From assembly GCA_913063435.1 (NCBI GenBank), contig CAJXYI010000001.1, positions 1-64,000 of the forward strand: a DNA stretch of 64,000 nucleotides, written 5' to 3'. The position numbers were made by a program, and so were the translations under genes. This stretch comes from an uncultured Actinomycetales bacterium (GTDB taxonomy: Bacteria > Actinomycetota > Actinomycetes > S36-B12). This document shows, one piece after another, positions 36,373 through 46,636 of this stretch (position 1 is the stretch's first letter; each line of letters begins with the position of its first letter). The notes under the pieces were generated by a model that had not been told where the DNA came from, made no database searches, and saw only the letters and a list, made by a program, of their open reading frames with translations.

Positions 36373-36900
36373 ATGACAACCGTGCATCCGGCCGAGCTCG
36401 GCCGCTTCTTCGAGGATTACACCGTCGGCGATGTCTACCAGCACCCCTTCGGTCGGACGATCTCAGAGGCAGATTCCACCTGGTTCACCCAATTGACGTG
36501 CAACACCAACCAGAACCACTTCAACGCCCACCTGGCGCAGAGCAACCCCATAACCGGCGGCCGGGTCATCGTCAACTCGGGTTTCACGGTGGCGCTCGTC
36601 CTGGGCCTGTCGGTGATCGACATGAGCCAGAATGCGGTGGCGAACCTGGGATGGACCGACATCAAGCTGACGCACCCGGTCTATATCGGTGACACGCTGT
36701 ATGCAGAGAGCATCTGCACGGATAAGCGTGAGAGCTCCTCGCGAGAGGGAATGGGCATCATCACGATGAAGACCCGCGGCCTCAACCAGGATGGTGACGA
36801 GATCGTGTCCTGGACCCGCTCGGTCATGATCCCCAAGCGAGAGACCGGCATCGGACAGAACTACTTCCCCGAGGCCAAGACGGGGCCGCTGTCGAACTGA
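36373..36900 (+). CDS. MaoC-family (R)-hydratase/dehydratase-like protein
   Basis: 175 aa from ATG 36373. The hot-dog-fold hydratase motif is visible in TISEADSTWFTQLTCNTNQNHFN, with the catalytic Asp/His pair of the family, and GGRVIVNSGFTVALVLGLSV after it. Relatives hydrate short enoyl-CoA or mesaconyl/itaconyl-type CoA esters. No neighbouring acyl-CoA gene supports a specific substrate. Its stop codon lies inside a 14-bp terminator hairpin shared with the convergent peptidase gene. Confidence 0.83.
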   Translation: MTTVHPAELGRFFEDYTVGDVYQHPFGRTISEADSTWFTQLTCNTNQNHFNAHLAQSNPITGGRVIVNSGFTVALVLGLSVIDMSQNAVANLGWTDIKLTHPVYIGDTLYAESICTDKRESSSREGMGIITMKTRGLNQDGDEIVSWTRSVMIPKRETGIGQNYFPEAKTGPLSN

Positions 36901-36916
36901 ACCAGTTCGACAGCGG
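36886..36916. terminator. Bidirectional terminator hairpin overlapping a stop codon
   Basis: CCGCTGTCGAACTG (36886-36899) pairs perfectly with CAGTTCGACAGCGG (36903-36916) around a 3-nt loop. It lies between the convergent MaoC gene (stop 36898-36900) and peptidase E gene (end 36920). The left arm encodes the last residues of the MaoC protein, so the stem is constrained by coding too. No T-run is present on either side. Confidence 0.7.
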
Positions 36917-36919
36917 GGC

Positions 36920-37654
36920 TCAGTTCACGGGGCCTATCGGTAGCCGGGTTTCCACCGCCGTACCGCCGACGGACTCCACCCGGTAGGCCGCGGGCCCATC
37001 GTCGGGATCGGCATCGGGGATGTCACTGACGACCTCGACGGCCTCATCGCCCTCGTACCAGATGCCCACGCGATCATCCGTGGCATACGACGTGGGGAGT
37101 GTTCCCTCGGCGACGCTGCGCTGCAGGAGCGGGCGTCGTTGCTCCTCGCTGTCGTAGTGCACTCCGTTGCCGAAGGGCAGCATGCCCAGTGCATCGGTCA
37201 CCACTTCCAGCGTGGGACCGAAGGAATCGGTCGGTCCTCCGACGTGCCAGCAGATCGAGCCCGCGCTCACTCCGGCCAGGATCGTGCCGCGTTCTGCTGC
37301 CGCACGCATCGCGGTGTCCACCCCGTGCAGACGCCACAGGGAGAGCAGATTCGCCACGCTTCCGCCGCCGACCCACACCAGGTCGCTGCGAGCCAGGATC
37401 TCCTCGGGATCTCGATTGGGCATCGTGAACAGTGCGAGGTGATCGACATCGCAGCCCACGGATGCCAGCGCTGCATAGGAGCGGGACAGATACGACGCAT
37501 CGTCTCCGCTCGCCGTCATCACCAGGCACACGCGAGGTCGCTGCGCTCCGGTTCGTCGCAGTGCATCGACAAGCATGGGTCCAGGTTTCATCACACCCCA
37601 CCGATCGGTGGGCAGGAAACCAGCGCTGGTGGCCAGGATGCGACGGGTGGTCAT
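36920..37654 (-). CDS. Peptidase E-like (S51 family) dipeptidase
   Basis: 244-aa serine peptidase of family S51. The nucleophile motif is GVSAGSICWH (Gly-x-Ser-Ala-Gly); DLVWVGGGSVANLLSLWRLHG upstream matches the family's glycine-rich segment. Known members cleave Asp-X dipeptides in the cytoplasm; cyanophycinase is a related branch. It starts at ATG 37654 overlapping the stop of the FAD protein, so both are one transcript. Confidence 0.85.
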   Translation of the reverse strand: MTTRRILATSAGFLPTDRWGVMKPGPMLVDALRRTGAQRPRVCLVMTASGDDASYLSRSYAALASVGCDVDHLALFTMPNRDPEEILARSDLVWVGGGSVANLLSLWRLHGVDTAMRAAAERGTILAGVSAGSICWHVGGPTDSFGPTLEVVTDALGMLPFGNGVHYDSEEQRRPLLQRSVAEGTLPTSYATDDRVGIWYEGDEAVEVVSDIPDADPDDGPAAYRVESVGGTAVETRLPIGPVN

Positions 37655-38958
37655 GAGACTCCTTCATGATCGTGGTAGGTCGAGCTGGTCGCGCGCACAT
37701 CGGTCAAGACAGCCTCAGCTGCACGACGGCCGCTGACCAATGCTCCCTGGATGCTCGCCGTATCCCGATGATCACCGGCGACGTAGATCCCATCACGCAC
37801 CCGCACCGGTTGACGGACATCGAGAGGGACGTTCATGGCGGGCAGCGCGTATGGGATGGGATAGGTGGCCAGGTGGTCCCACCGTCGGGTGTCGGCATCG
37901 AGGAGTCGGCCCAGATGCTGGCGGGCAGCGGATTGGGCCGCGGGATCGGTGTGCACGCCTAGGGCGGAGCACGACACCAGTGCCTCTCCCGAGGGTGCAT
38001 ACTCCGGTGCGGCGTTGCTCAGCACGACGGCGTTGACCAGGGGTCCGCGACCGAGACCGTCGAGCACGAGGACCCCGCTCCCATCGGTCAATGTCGATCC
38101 CGCAACATCGGGTCGGTAGTACCACGTCGTCACCGCGCGAGCCTGCGGAGGCGTGATCGACGGTGCCAGGCGGCTGGCGGTCGTCGGATCCGTGGCGATG
38201 ATGACCGCACGGCAATCGATGCGGCCACGTGATGTGCGCACGCTGTTCTCTCCGACCTCGGTCACCGTGGTGTGCAGGTGGACCGGCACCGGGAGAGCGG
38301 CGGTCAACTGCTGTGGGATAGCAGCCATACCGGTCGCGGGAACCGACGGTGTGCCGCGGATGAACGACCGCAGGACCAAATCGGCGAATCGTCGTGATGT
38401 GCCCAGTTCGGACTCCAGGAAGACTCCGGACAGGAACGGGCGAACGAGGCGCTGCATCAGGCGGTCATCGACGCCGGCGGATCGCAGTGCCTCCTCCGTC
38501 GTCATATCCGGCTCGGCGCGTAACGCGGCCGCAGAGCGTAGCGATCTGCTGAGTGCATAGACCGCGAAACGCAGTTCACCGGCGAGACCGCCCAGCGGTG
38601 CGGTCATCGTGCTCCAAAGCCACCTCGGCTGCCGCCTCGGATCGGCTATCCGGTACGTCCGAGCTCCGAGGGAAACCTGTGCTCCGGCGGTGAAGGCCCG
38701 CAGGTCCAGTGCAGCGTGATCGAGCACACGCCGGCCTTCAGGATAGGCGGGGTTGTACAGCTGGAAACCTCGATCGAGGCGGAACCCGTCGACGAGATCG
38801 GTGCGAATCCGACCGCCGACATCATCGGAGGCTTCCACGACGCAGATGTCGAGGTCGGTGGCACCTAGGCGGCGAGCAGCGGCCAATCCGGCGAGTCCGG
38901 CACCCACGATGACGACGTCGGCGCGACGGGGCAGTGGCGTAGCGTCCGGGATTGCCAT
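37651..38958 (-). CDS. FAD-dependent amine oxidase/protoporphyrinogen-oxidase-like protein
   Basis: 435 aa from ATG 38958. Rossmann FAD motif at residues 14-27 (VVIVGAGLAGLAAARRLG), then ASDDVGGRIRTDLVDGFRLDRGFQLYNPAYPE, and a C-terminal second FAD motif VRDGIYVAGDHRDTASIQGALVSGRRAAEAVL. These belong to the monoamine-oxidase/phytoene-desaturase group of NAD(P)-binding proteins with the protoporphyrinogen-oxidase-like fold. The substrate is unknown; heme, carotenoid or squalene chemistry would all be possible. It is coupled to peptidase E. Confidence 0.8.
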   Translation of the reverse strand: MAIPDATPLPRRADVVIVGAGLAGLAAARRLGATDLDICVVEASDDVGGRIRTDLVDGFRLDRGFQLYNPAYPEGRRVLDHAALDLRAFTAGAQVSLGARTYRIADPRRQPRWLWSTMTAPLGGLAGELRFAVYALSRSLRSAAALRAEPDMTTEEALRSAGVDDRLMQRLVRPFLSGVFLESELGTSRRFADLVLRSFIRGTPSVPATGMAAIPQQLTAALPVPVHLHTTVTEVGENSVRTSRGRIDCRAVIIATDPTTASRLAPSITPPQARAVTTWYYRPDVAGSTLTDGSGVLVLDGLGRGPLVNAVVLSNAAPEYAPSGEALVSCSALGVHTDPAAQSAARQHLGRLLDADTRRWDHLATYPIPYALPAMNVPLDVRQPVRVRDGIYVAGDHRDTASIQGALVSGRRAAEAVLTDVRATSSTYHDHEGVS

Positions 38959-39032
38959 GGTGGCGACGCTATCGCGATCGGGGGCTGTGGATGACGAACG
39001 CGTGCCGCTGCGATTCCTCGCAGAATGTCGGC

Positions 39033-39971
39033 ATGGATGATCATCAGTCACCGAGAGCGGCGAGGTGCGATGCCGATGCACCGACAGGACCGATACCCAC
39101 GGTCGGATGGATGCGACCGGAGGCGGCAGCTCGGATCGAGACGATCGTGGTGCCTACGAGTGATCATGCTTGGCAGGTCCAACGTGTGATCTCGCTCGCG
39201 CTTCGTCGTGGCGCGGACCGCCTTCATGTCGGTGAGGGAATATGTGCTGTCGTCGACGCCCGACCCATGTCCGGGGGTGTCGGCGTCGATCTGCTCGTAC
39301 CTGCGGATGCACGACACCTTGACGAGGTGGGTGCGGGTGATGTCAGTGGTCGGCTGTTCGCCGGACAACTGTCAGTCGATGGCTTGCAGCGGCTGCTGAC
39401 CCCGATCGTGGAATCCCTGTGCCTCCTGCACGATGCGGGATTGGCCCATGGCGGCATCACCATGTCGGCTGTCCACAGTCGCAGCGATGGCCGCGGTGTC
39501 CTCGTGGGCTTCGATCCGCAGGCACGAATGGATGACGACGTGGCAGATGTCGCAACGCTCATCCTCGATCACCTGCCCACCGGCAGCATCGATGGACAGG
39601 CGGCCGCGGTGTTGACGCGGGCGGTGGATAGGGATCCGCACCGGACACCCACCATGGTCGACCTCGCCCAGGTGCTGTCCAGGCTCGGGCGCGGTGTCGT
39701 GCCTGTGTCGTCGCGACGGGTGGATTCACCGCCCGCGCGTCGGCGGCTGGTTGACGCATCCGGTGTGCCGGTGCCGGAATCGATCATCGGTAGTGCCGGA
39801 GCACCTGAGGTCATCGACCCGATCAGGCGGATGCGCGGGAACCTCCCACACCGCCAGGGTCATCGTGGCGAACATCGTGCGCGCCGAGCCCGATCGGTGC
39901 CGTGGCCGCTGGTGTCGGCTGCCGCCGGATCCTCCGTGGTGACCTGGCTGATCGCTTCAGTCGTCATGTGA
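39033..39971 (+). CDS. Protein-kinase-like (pseudokinase) protein with C-terminal membrane anchor
   Basis: 312 aa from ATG 39033. The middle resembles the C-lobe of Hanks-type Ser/Thr kinases: ESLCLLHDAGLAHGGITMSAVH (residues 127-148) sits where a catalytic HRD loop would be, and GVLVGFDPQARMDDDVADVATLIL where DFG and the following helix would be. The catalytic Asp is replaced (AHGGI), so activity is unlikely. The end (about 291-311) is one hydrophobic helix, a tail anchor. No peptidoglycan-sensing domain is present. It is divergent from the FAD amine-oxidase gene. Identity is only structural inference. Confidence 0.55.
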   Translation: MDDHQSPRAARCDADAPTGPIPTVGWMRPEAAARIETIVVPTSDHAWQVQRVISLALRRGADRLHVGEGICAVVDARPMSGGVGVDLLVPADARHLDEVGAGDVSGRLFAGQLSVDGLQRLLTPIVESLCLLHDAGLAHGGITMSAVHSRSDGRGVLVGFDPQARMDDDVADVATLILDHLPTGSIDGQAAAVLTRAVDRDPHRTPTMVDLAQVLSRLGRGVVPVSSRRVDSPPARRRLVDASGVPVPESIIGSAGAPEVIDPIRRMRGNLPHRQGHRGEHRARRARSVPWPLVSAAAGSSVVTWLIASVVM

Positions 39972-39998
39972 TCCCCGACGTGAGGTGCGATGAGTGGA

Positions 39999-40889
39999 TT
40001 ACAGCGTCGCGCGGATCGCCTCGTCGATGCTGGGATCGGACCAGGCGAAATCCTGGCGTTCGAGCACCGTGGGGATCACCCGCTGGCTGCCGAGGACATC
40101 GTCGGAGAACTCGCCGAGGGCGATCTTGAGGGCGAACGCCGGAACGGGCAGAACCGTGGGGCGCCCAAGAACGCGACCCATCGCAGCGGTGACCTCGGCA
40201 TTGGTCACCGGTGCGGGTGCGGTGAGGTTCACCGGGCCGGAGTACGCCTCGTCTTCGAGAAGGGTGATCAACGCGTTCACTTCATCACGCAGGGAGATGA
40301 ACGACCAATACTGATGTCCTGATCCGATCTTGCCGCCCAGGCCGAGTCGGAAGATGGGTAGGAGTCGTTTCCACGCTCCGCCCTGGTCACTGACCACCAG
40401 TCCCGTGCGGGCGAAAGCGACTCGGATTCCGGCGTCCTGGGCGGGTGCGGCAGCGGCTTCCCACTGGGCGACGACATCGGCGAGGAATCCTGCACCCTGG
40501 GGTGAGGTCTCGGTGACCTCCCGGTCACCGGTGTCGCCGTAGTACCCGATCGCCGAACCACTCACGAGGACGCGCGGCTTGGGTTCGAGGTGTGCCATCG
40601 CCCGGGCGATCGTGTCGGTTCCGTTCACGCGTGACAGCAGGATCATGCGCTTGTAGGCAGGCGTCCATCTCTTGTCACCGACCCCGGCTCCGGCCAGATG
40701 GATGATCCCCTCGACTCCGTTCAGCGCGGCGAGATCGACCTCGCCGGTCTCGGGATCCCAGCGGATCTCATCCGGTGCGCTGGGTGCTCGGCGAACCAGA
40801 CGCACCACGTCGTGCCCTCGATCCTTGAGAACCGGAACGAGTGCGGAGCCGATCAGGCCGGAGGCACCGGTGACGCCGACGCGCATCAT
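39999..40889 (-). CDS. TIGR01777-family NAD-dependent epimerase (YfcH/SulA-like)
   Basis: 296-aa short-chain-dehydrogenase-like protein with the Rossmann motif [18 protein letters not shown] at the N-terminus, [22 protein letters not shown], and [18 protein letters not shown] typical of the TIGR01777 group, plus a DUF1731-like tail ([34 protein letters not shown]). Reaction unknown; relatives are linked to cell-division inhibition or sugar-nucleotide reactions. Its ATG overlaps the sucB stop, which is a common actinobacterial arrangement. Confidence 0.88.
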   Translation of the reverse strand: MMRVGVTGASGLIGSALVPVLKDRGHDVVRLVRRAPSAPDEIRWDPETGEVDLAALNGVEGIIHLAGAGVGDKRWTPAYKRMILLSRVNGTDTIARAMAHLEPKPRVLVSGSAIGYYGDTGDREVTETSPQGAGFLADVVAQWEAAAAPAQDAGIRVAFARTGLVVSDQGGAWKRLLPIFRLGLGGKIGSGHQYWSFISLRDEVNALITLLEDEAYSGPVNLTAPAPVTNAEVTAAMGRVLGRPTVLPVPAFALKIALGEFSDDVLGSQRVIPTVLERQDFAWSDPSIDEAIRATL

Positions 40890-42307
40890 GCCCCCAGGTC
40901 GGTGAAGGCGGCTTCTTCGAGTCGGGTCTTGATCGCGGTGAGGAAGCGCGCAGCGTCAGCACCATCCACGAGGCGATGGTCGTAGGTGAGTGCCAGGTAC
41001 ACCATGGAGCGCACGGCGATGACATCGCCGCCGGTCTCGTCAGCGACGACGACCGGTCGCTTGACGACCGACCCGGTGCCCAGGATCGCCACCTGGGGCT
41101 GATTGATGATCGGGGTGTCGAACAGTGCGCCACGACTACCGGTATTGGTGACGGTGAACGTGCCGCCTGACAATTCATCGGGAGCGACCTTGTTCGTGCG
41201 GGTGCGCTCGGCGACGTCTGCGATGCGTCGGGCCATTCCCGCCACATTGAGGTCGCCTGCGCCGCGGACCACCGGAACGAGCAATCCGCGATCGGTGTCG
41301 ACGGCGACACCGAGATTGACATCGCCGTGATAGGTGATGGTGCCCGCGGCCATGTCCAAGGAGGCATTGACCTGCGGGTACGCGGCGAGGGCCTCGACCG
41401 CTGCGATGGCGAAGAAGGGCAGGAAGGTCAGCTTCACGCCCTCGCGGCGCTCGAAATCGACCTTCATGCGATCGCGCAGAGCAGCGACGCGTGTGACATC
41501 CACCTCGACCACGGTGGTCAGTTGGGCGGATACCTGCAGCGATTCGGTCATCCGCTCGGCGATCACCCGGCGCAGCCGGGTCATGGGTGCGGTGGTGCCC
41601 CGCAGCGCGGCAGCCTGTGGCGAGGCGGCTACCGGTGCACTCGTCGCGGGGGCGGCCGGGGCGGACGTCGCTGCGGACGACGCGGCCGTGGTGCTGGACG
41701 CGGCGGTGGCCTGAGCAGCCTGAGCAGCCTGCGCTGCGGCGAGGACGTCGGCTTTGCGGATGCGCCCGCCCACCCCGGTTCCGGTGACCTGGGACAGGTC
41801 GACCCCGTTCTGGGTGGCGAGTTTGCGCACCAGCGGAGTGACGTAGGGCTCCGCATCCGCCGAGCCGGGCGAGGTGGTCGTCGCCGCCTGCGGGGATGCC
41901 GGTGCAGCCGCAGCAGCCGCAGCTGGTGGAGGAGTCGGTGCTGATGGTGCGGGTGCCGGTGGTGTCGGAGCCGGCGGTGTGGGAGCCGGTGGTGTGGGAG
42001 CCGATGGTGGAGTCGGGGCGGCAGCGGCAGGCGCTGGTGCCGTGGCTGCAGGTGCGGGGGTGGAAGCACCGGCGGCACCGATGACGCCGAGCTGTCCACC
42101 GACCTCGACGGTGGCGTCCTCGGGCGCGTCGATCGACAGGAGGACGCCGCTGGCGGGTGCGGGGATCTCGGTGTCGACCTTGTCGGTGGAGACCTCCAGC
42201 AGCGGCTCGTCGGCCAACACGGTGTCGCCGACGGCCTTCAGCCAGCGAGTGACCGTCCCTTCGGTGACGCTCTCCCCGAGCTGGGGCATCGTGACCGGTA
42301 CCGACAT
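40886..42307 (-). CDS. sucB: 2-oxoglutarate dehydrogenase E2-type dihydrolipoamide acyltransferase
   Basis: 473-aa E2 component of a 2-oxoacid dehydrogenase complex. One lipoyl domain at residues 1-80 with the lipoylated lysine in STDKVDT, a long Pro/Ala/Thr linker (about 85-140), a peripheral-subunit-binding domain ([18 protein letters not shown], then [10 protein letters not shown]), and the catalytic domain ending in [14 protein letters not shown] with the active His. It is preceded by lpd. The E1 partner is not in the window. The linker contains a 15-nt tandem repeat. Confidence 0.9.
   Translation of the reverse strand: MSVPVTMPQLGESVTEGTVTRWLKAVGDTVLADEPLLEVSTDKVDTEIPAPASGVLLSIDAPEDATVEVGGQLGVIGAAGASTPAPAATAPAPAAAAPTPPSAPTPPAPTPPAPTPPAPAPSAPTPPPAAAAAAAPASPQAATTTSPGSADAEPYVTPLVRKLATQNGVDLSQVTGTGVGGRIRKADVLAAAQAAQAAQATAASSTTAASSAATSAPAAPATSAPVAASPQAAALRGTTAPMTRLRRVIAERMTESLQVSAQLTTVVEVDVTRVAALRDRMKVDFERREGVKLTFLPFFAIAAVEALAAYPQVNASLDMAAGTITYHGDVNLGVAVDTDRGLLVPVVRGAGDLNVAGMARRIADVAERTRTNKVAPDELSGGTFTVTNTGSRGALFDTPIINQPQVAILGTGSVVKRPVVVADETGGDVIAVRSMVYLALTYDHRLVDGADAARFLTAIKTRLEEAAFTDLGA
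41961..42005. repeat. 15-nt in-frame tandem repeat in the sucB linker
   Basis: Three units, GGTGTCGGAGCCGGC, GGTGTGGGAGCCGGT and GGTGTGGGAGCCGAT on the plus strand, encode Ala-Pro-Thr-Pro-Pro repeats of the flexible E2 linker on the minus strand. The in-frame length means copy-number change would only alter linker length. Confidence 0.75.
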
Positions 42308-42345
42308 GGGGTCTCCTTCGCGGGTGTGGCGGTGCAGCGAGTGGT

Positions 42346-43731
42346 TCAGGCGTGGGCGTGGAGGGGTTTACCGGCTAGGGCGAGGTGTGCCTCACCCATA
42401 GCCTCGTTCTGCGTGGGGTGCGCATGGATCAGTGCCGCCACGTCTTCGGGGTAGGCCTCCCAGTTCACGATGGCCTGGGCTTCGCCGATCTGCTCACCGA
42501 TGCGAGCCCCGATCATGTGCACCCCGATGACGGGTCCGTCTTTGAGTTGGACCAGTTTGATGAATCCGGTCGTGGCGAGGATCTGACTCTTGCCGTTGCC
42601 CCCGAGGTTGTATTCGTACACCTCGATGCTGTCGGCCCCATGCTGTTCGCGGGCGGCAGCCTCGGTGAGTCCGACAGAGCCGATCTCCGGCTCGGAATAC
42701 GTCACGCGCGGAATGGTCACATCGTCGATGGGTCGTGGATTCGTGCCGGCGATGTGCTCGGCGACGAAGATGCCGTGTGCGAAGCCACGATGCGCCAGTT
42801 GCAGTCCCGGTGTGATGTCACCGACCGCGTACACCCCCGGGACGTTCGTTTGCAGATAGTCGTCGACGAGCACCCAGCCGCGGTCCATGGCGACCCCGGC
42901 CTGTTCGTATCCCAACCCCTCGGTGCGAGGTCCGCGTCCGACGGCGACGAGGAGCAGATCGGCGTCGTGGGTCGATCCATCCTCTAGGGTCACGTGGACG
43001 CCGCCGTCGTCCTGGGTTGCCGAGGCGAAGCGCACACCGGTCGTGAACGAGATGCCCCGCTTGCGGTAGGCGCGTTCGAAGGCCTTCGACAGTGCCTCGT
43101 CTTCGGCGGGCACCAGTCGCGGCAGACCTTCGACGATGTGCACCTCGGAGCCGAAGGAACGCCAGACGCTGGCGAACTCCACTCCGATCACTCCGCCACC
43201 GAGGACGATGACGCGCTCGGGAACGTAATCGAGGTTCAATGCCTGATCGGAGGTCATCACGCGGCCGCCGATGTCCAGGCCGGGAAGCGAGCGGGCGTAG
43301 GAGCCGGTGGCGAGCACGATGTGGCGACCGGTGTAGGTCGTGCCGTCGACCTCAACAGTCGTCGGTGATGTCAGTCGGCCATAGCCGGCGACGAATGTGA
43401 CGTTGCGACTTTTCACCAGGCCTTGCAGGCCCTTGTACAAACGACCGACGACGCCGTCGCGATAGGAGTTCACCGCCGGCATGTCGATGCCCTCGAGGCT
43501 CGCCTTCACACCGAAGTGTGCGCTGTCTCGAGCGGCATCTGCGACCTCGGCAGCATGCAGGAGGGCCTTGGTGGGGATGCAGCCGCGATGCAGGCAGGTA
43601 CCGCCGAGTTTGTCCGATTCGATGAGGATCACCGACAGGCCCAGTTGCGACGCACGCAGGGCGCAGGCGTAACCCCCGCTTCCCCCACCAAGGATGACGA
43701 TGTCGGCGCTGGTGGTCTCGGCGCTGGTCAT
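42346..43731 (-). CDS. lpd: Dihydrolipoyl dehydrogenase (E3)
   Basis: 461-aa flavoprotein from ATG 43731. FAD motif [20 protein letters not shown], redox-active disulfide [19 protein letters not shown] motif [17 protein letters not shown], and the C-terminal catalytic His region [15 protein letters not shown]. It sits 38 nt upstream of sucB and regenerates the lipoyl group of E2. The same E3 may serve the glycine cleavage system whose T protein is encoded three genes away. Confidence 0.93.
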   Translation of the reverse strand: MTSAETTSADIVILGGGSGGYACALRASQLGLSVILIESDKLGGTCLHRGCIPTKALLHAAEVADAARDSAHFGVKASLEGIDMPAVNSYRDGVVGRLYKGLQGLVKSRNVTFVAGYGRLTSPTTVEVDGTTYTGRHIVLATGSYARSLPGLDIGGRVMTSDQALNLDYVPERVIVLGGGVIGVEFASVWRSFGSEVHIVEGLPRLVPAEDEALSKAFERAYRKRGISFTTGVRFASATQDDGGVHVTLEDGSTHDADLLLVAVGRGPRTEGLGYEQAGVAMDRGWVLVDDYLQTNVPGVYAVGDITPGLQLAHRGFAHGIFVAEHIAGTNPRPIDDVTIPRVTYSEPEIGSVGLTEAAAREQHGADSIEVYEYNLGGNGKSQILATTGFIKLVQLKDGPVIGVHMIGARIGEQIGEAQAIVNWEAYPEDVAALIHAHPTQNEAMGEAHLALAGKPLHAHA

Positions 43732-43821
43732 GGGCTCCTCGTCGATGCCGTGTCGGATGCGTTCTGTCACATCCTTCCACCGGCCTTGTCGCAGGGCACC
43801 CCCACCCCGCCGCGAGGTGCG

Positions 43822-45405
43822 TCAGGGCAGCGTGCCCTCTGCGGCATCGACGGCCAGTTGGATGAACGTCCGCACCGCGGCTCCCGTTCCACCCTTGGGC
43901 GTGTAGCCGAACGGCCCGCCTTCGTTGAAGGCCGGGCCGGCGATGTCCAGATGTGCCCAGCGCACGCCGGAGGGGATGAAGTCGCGGAGGAATGCCGCCG
44001 CGGACAGCATGCCGCCCTTGCCGTCGCCGATGTTCTTGATGTCGGCGATCGCAGAGTCGAGGGTGGCCCGGGATTCCTCGGGAATCGGCAGATGCCACAT
44101 CGTCTCACCGGAGCGTTGGGAGGCCTCCCACACTGCGACGCGGACGTCGTCGTCATTGGCCATGATCCCCGATGTGCGGTCTCCGAGTGCGACGACCGCT
44201 GCACCGGTGAGAGTGGCTGCGTCGACGATGAGGTCGGGTGATTCCTCCGCCGCGCGAACGAGCGCATCGGCCAGGACGAGTCGGCCTTCGGCGTCTGTGT
44301 TGAGGACCTCCACGGTTCGACCACCGTAGATCGTGATGACATCCCCGGGACGCTGAGCATGTCCGCTGGGCATGTTCTCGGCCGTCGGCAACCAGCCGGT
44401 CACAGCGATCGGCAATTGCAGTCGGGCAATGGCGGACACGGCGGCGATAACGGCTGCGGCACCGCTCATGTCGCACTTCATCGTTTCCATGGACTTCGGT
44501 GGTTTCAGCGATAGACCGCCGGAATCGAATGTGATGCCCTTGCCGACGAAAGCAAGGTGTGCGAGCGCATCGTCGGGTTCGTAACGCATCGTCACCAGGC
44601 GGGGCGGATTCGCCGAACCCTGCCCCACCGCGGTGATGCCGCCGTAGCCCCCGACGATCAGATCCTCCTCGTCGAGAACCTCGACGGTGACGCTGGTTCC
44701 GCTCACCGCGTCTTTGGCGGCCTGGGCGATGCCCTCGGGAGCGAGTGCCGACGGGGGAGTGTTGACGAGGTCGCGAGCCGCATACACCGCTTCGGCGATG
44801 ACTGCGGCCCGTGTCGCAGCATCCTTCACCTGGGCGTCGCGGGAATCGGCGAGGAGCGAGATGGTGCGGACCGTCGGGGCGGTGTTTGGTGTCCCGGCAC
44901 CCCGGAATGCCGTGAACGCGTATGCGCCGAGCAAGGCTCCAAGTCCCACCGCTTCGACACTGTCAGCATCGGTGTCTTCGAGCACGATGGCGATACGACG
45001 AGAACGGATCGCTGCACGGGTCGCCGCTCCGGTGGCGCGACGTAATTGCTCGGCGCCGGCCTCGGTCGTAGTGTCCGGATTCGCCGTACCCAATCCGACG
45101 AGCACGAGTTGCCCGGCCCTGGCGACACCGGTTCCCGGGAGAGTCGTGATCTCGTTTACCTTGCCTGTCGCACCCAGTGCGGCGGCCGCCTGCTCGACCT
45201 TGCGACGAGCGGCAGCCGGCAGGTGTGCGGGTGCGACGACGCCGGAGCGGCGGCCTTTCGCGGGGCGCACCGGAATGACCAGTGCGTCGACGGCTGCGGA
45301 GACGGGTTTCGCCGAGGACACGGTCAGGCTCGGTGCGCTCGTGACGAAGAGCATGGCTGTATCGGGCGTCGTTGCGGCAGTCTTGGCGGGCTTTGTTCGA
45401 GGCAT
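43822..45405 (-). CDS. pepA: Leucyl aminopeptidase (PepA, M17 family)
   Basis: 527-aa cytosolic dimetal aminopeptidase. Metal and catalytic residues are in VGKGITFDSGGLSLKPP, KCDMSGAAAVIAA and the family signature NTDAEGRLVLADAL. Slightly long for the family owing to the N-terminal domain and a basic extra segment. ATG 45405; it follows gcvT with a 31-nt gap. The gcvT-pepA-lpd-sucB order is conserved in Actinobacteria. Confidence 0.94.
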   Translation of the reverse strand: MPRTKPAKTAATTPDTAMLFVTSAPSLTVSSAKPVSAAVDALVIPVRPAKGRRSGVVAPAHLPAAARRKVEQAAAALGATGKVNEITTLPGTGVARAGQLVLVGLGTANPDTTTEAGAEQLRRATGAATRAAIRSRRIAIVLEDTDADSVEAVGLGALLGAYAFTAFRGAGTPNTAPTVRTISLLADSRDAQVKDAATRAAVIAEAVYAARDLVNTPPSALAPEGIAQAAKDAVSGTSVTVEVLDEEDLIVGGYGGITAVGQGSANPPRLVTMRYEPDDALAHLAFVGKGITFDSGGLSLKPPKSMETMKCDMSGAAAVIAAVSAIARLQLPIAVTGWLPTAENMPSGHAQRPGDVITIYGGRTVEVLNTDAEGRLVLADALVRAAEESPDLIVDAATLTGAAVVALGDRTSGIMANDDDVRVAVWEASQRSGETMWHLPIPEESRATLDSAIADIKNIGDGKGGMLSAAAFLRDFIPSGVRWAHLDIAGPAFNEGGPFGYTPKGGTGAAVRTFIQLAVDAAEGTLP

Positions 45406-45436
45406 GGTGACGAAGCCTAGGGGATGGTGGGCTCGG

Positions 45437-46546
45437 CTATCGCACGTGCGAATCGACGAAGGGTGGTTTCGTCACCACGCACGGCAGTTCGCGTCCGCGC
45501 ACATCGATGGACACCGTGTCGCCCTCTGCCACCGATGGGTCCAGCAGGGCGAGGGCGATGCCCTGCCGGAGGGTGGGTGAGAAGGTCCCGCTCGTGGTCT
45601 CGCCGACTATCTGCCCATGCGCGTCGCGCACGGTCATCTGCGCCCGTGGGATTCCCCGTCCGGTTGCGAGCAGTCCGCGCAGGATTCGACTCGGTCCCTG
45701 CTCCCGCTCGGCGCGCAATGCTTGCGCACCCATGAAGTCTGGCTTGTCCCAGCCGATAGCCCAGCCGAGGCGCGCCTGAATCGGCGTGATGTCCGGTGCG
45801 AGTTCGTGGCCGTGCAAGGGATAGCCCATCTCGGTGCGCAACGTGTCGCGCGCTCCTAGTCCTGCGGGTCCGCCGCCGTGGGATTCGGCCGCAGCGAGTA
45901 GTGCGTCCCACAGGTCGGTGAGGACTGTGTTCGGGGCGATGAGCTCGAAACCGAGTTCACCGGTGTATCCGGACCGGCACACCGTGACGGGCGTGCCCCG
46001 CCATTCACACATCGTGAACGCCATGTAGTCCATAGCGGTCGGTAGTTCGAGATCATCGAGGACAGCCCGCGACCTGGGACCCTGCACAGCGATGATGCCG
46101 TGCGTGAGTTGTTGGTCGTCGATGGTTATCCCGTCCGGGGCTGCATGCTGCAGGATCTCGACGACGGTGGATGAGTTCGCAGCATTGGGCACGATGTAGA
46201 TGCCGTCGTCGTTCCACCGGTAGACGATGACATCATCGATCACACCGCCGTCGGCATTGCACAGCAACGAGTATTGCGCTTGTCCGTCGCCGATGCGATC
46301 TAGATCGTTCGCGAGCATCGTATTGACGAACTCCGCTGCCCCTGACCCGAAAATCGCCACTTTGCCCATGTGGGAGACATCGAATATTCCCACGGATTGC
46401 CGCACGGTCGTGTGCTCAGCCACCGTCCCGGTGTATTCGATCGGCATGTCCCAACCACCGAAATCCGCCACCGTGGCGCCGAGACCTGCATGACGATCGT
46501 GCAGGGGAGTTCGGCGGAGTGGGTCGGCCTGCGATGCGGTGTCCAT
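45437..46546 (-). CDS. gcvT: Glycine cleavage system T protein (aminomethyltransferase)
   Basis: 369 aa from ATG 46546; a longer frame to 46573 exists but adds only nine residues. Family features: RTPLHDRHAGLGATVADFGGWDMPIEYTG, the FDVSHMGKVAIFG segment, and SGYTGELGFELIAP. It transfers the glycine methylene to tetrahydrofolate. H, L-type and P proteins are not adjacent, so it is a detached gcvT. Separated by 90 nt from cobT upstream; no glycine riboswitch is recognisable there. Confidence 0.92.
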   Translation of the reverse strand: MDTASQADPLRRTPLHDRHAGLGATVADFGGWDMPIEYTGTVAEHTTVRQSVGIFDVSHMGKVAIFGSGAAEFVNTMLANDLDRIGDGQAQYSLLCNADGGVIDDVIVYRWNDDGIYIVPNAANSSTVVEILQHAAPDGITIDDQQLTHGIIAVQGPRSRAVLDDLELPTAMDYMAFTMCEWRGTPVTVCRSGYTGELGFELIAPNTVLTDLWDALLAAAESHGGGPAGLGARDTLRTEMGYPLHGHELAPDITPIQARLGWAIGWDKPDFMGAQALRAEREQGPSRILRGLLATGRGIPRAQMTVRDAHGQIVGETTSGTFSPTLRQGIALALLDPSVAEGDTVSIDVRGRELPCVVTKPPFVDSHVR

Positions 46547-46636
46547 GGAAGGGACGGTAGCGCTCGATCGCACGAATAGCCCCGGCAGAGCCGGATTCTG
46601 GCCGAAGCGTCAGTCGTTCGCTGATGTGCTCGTGGG

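Noticed and set aside
46547-46636. Glycine riboswitch upstream of gcvT
   Set aside because: The 90 nt before gcvT show no recognisable glycine aptamer pairing or tandem core motifs.
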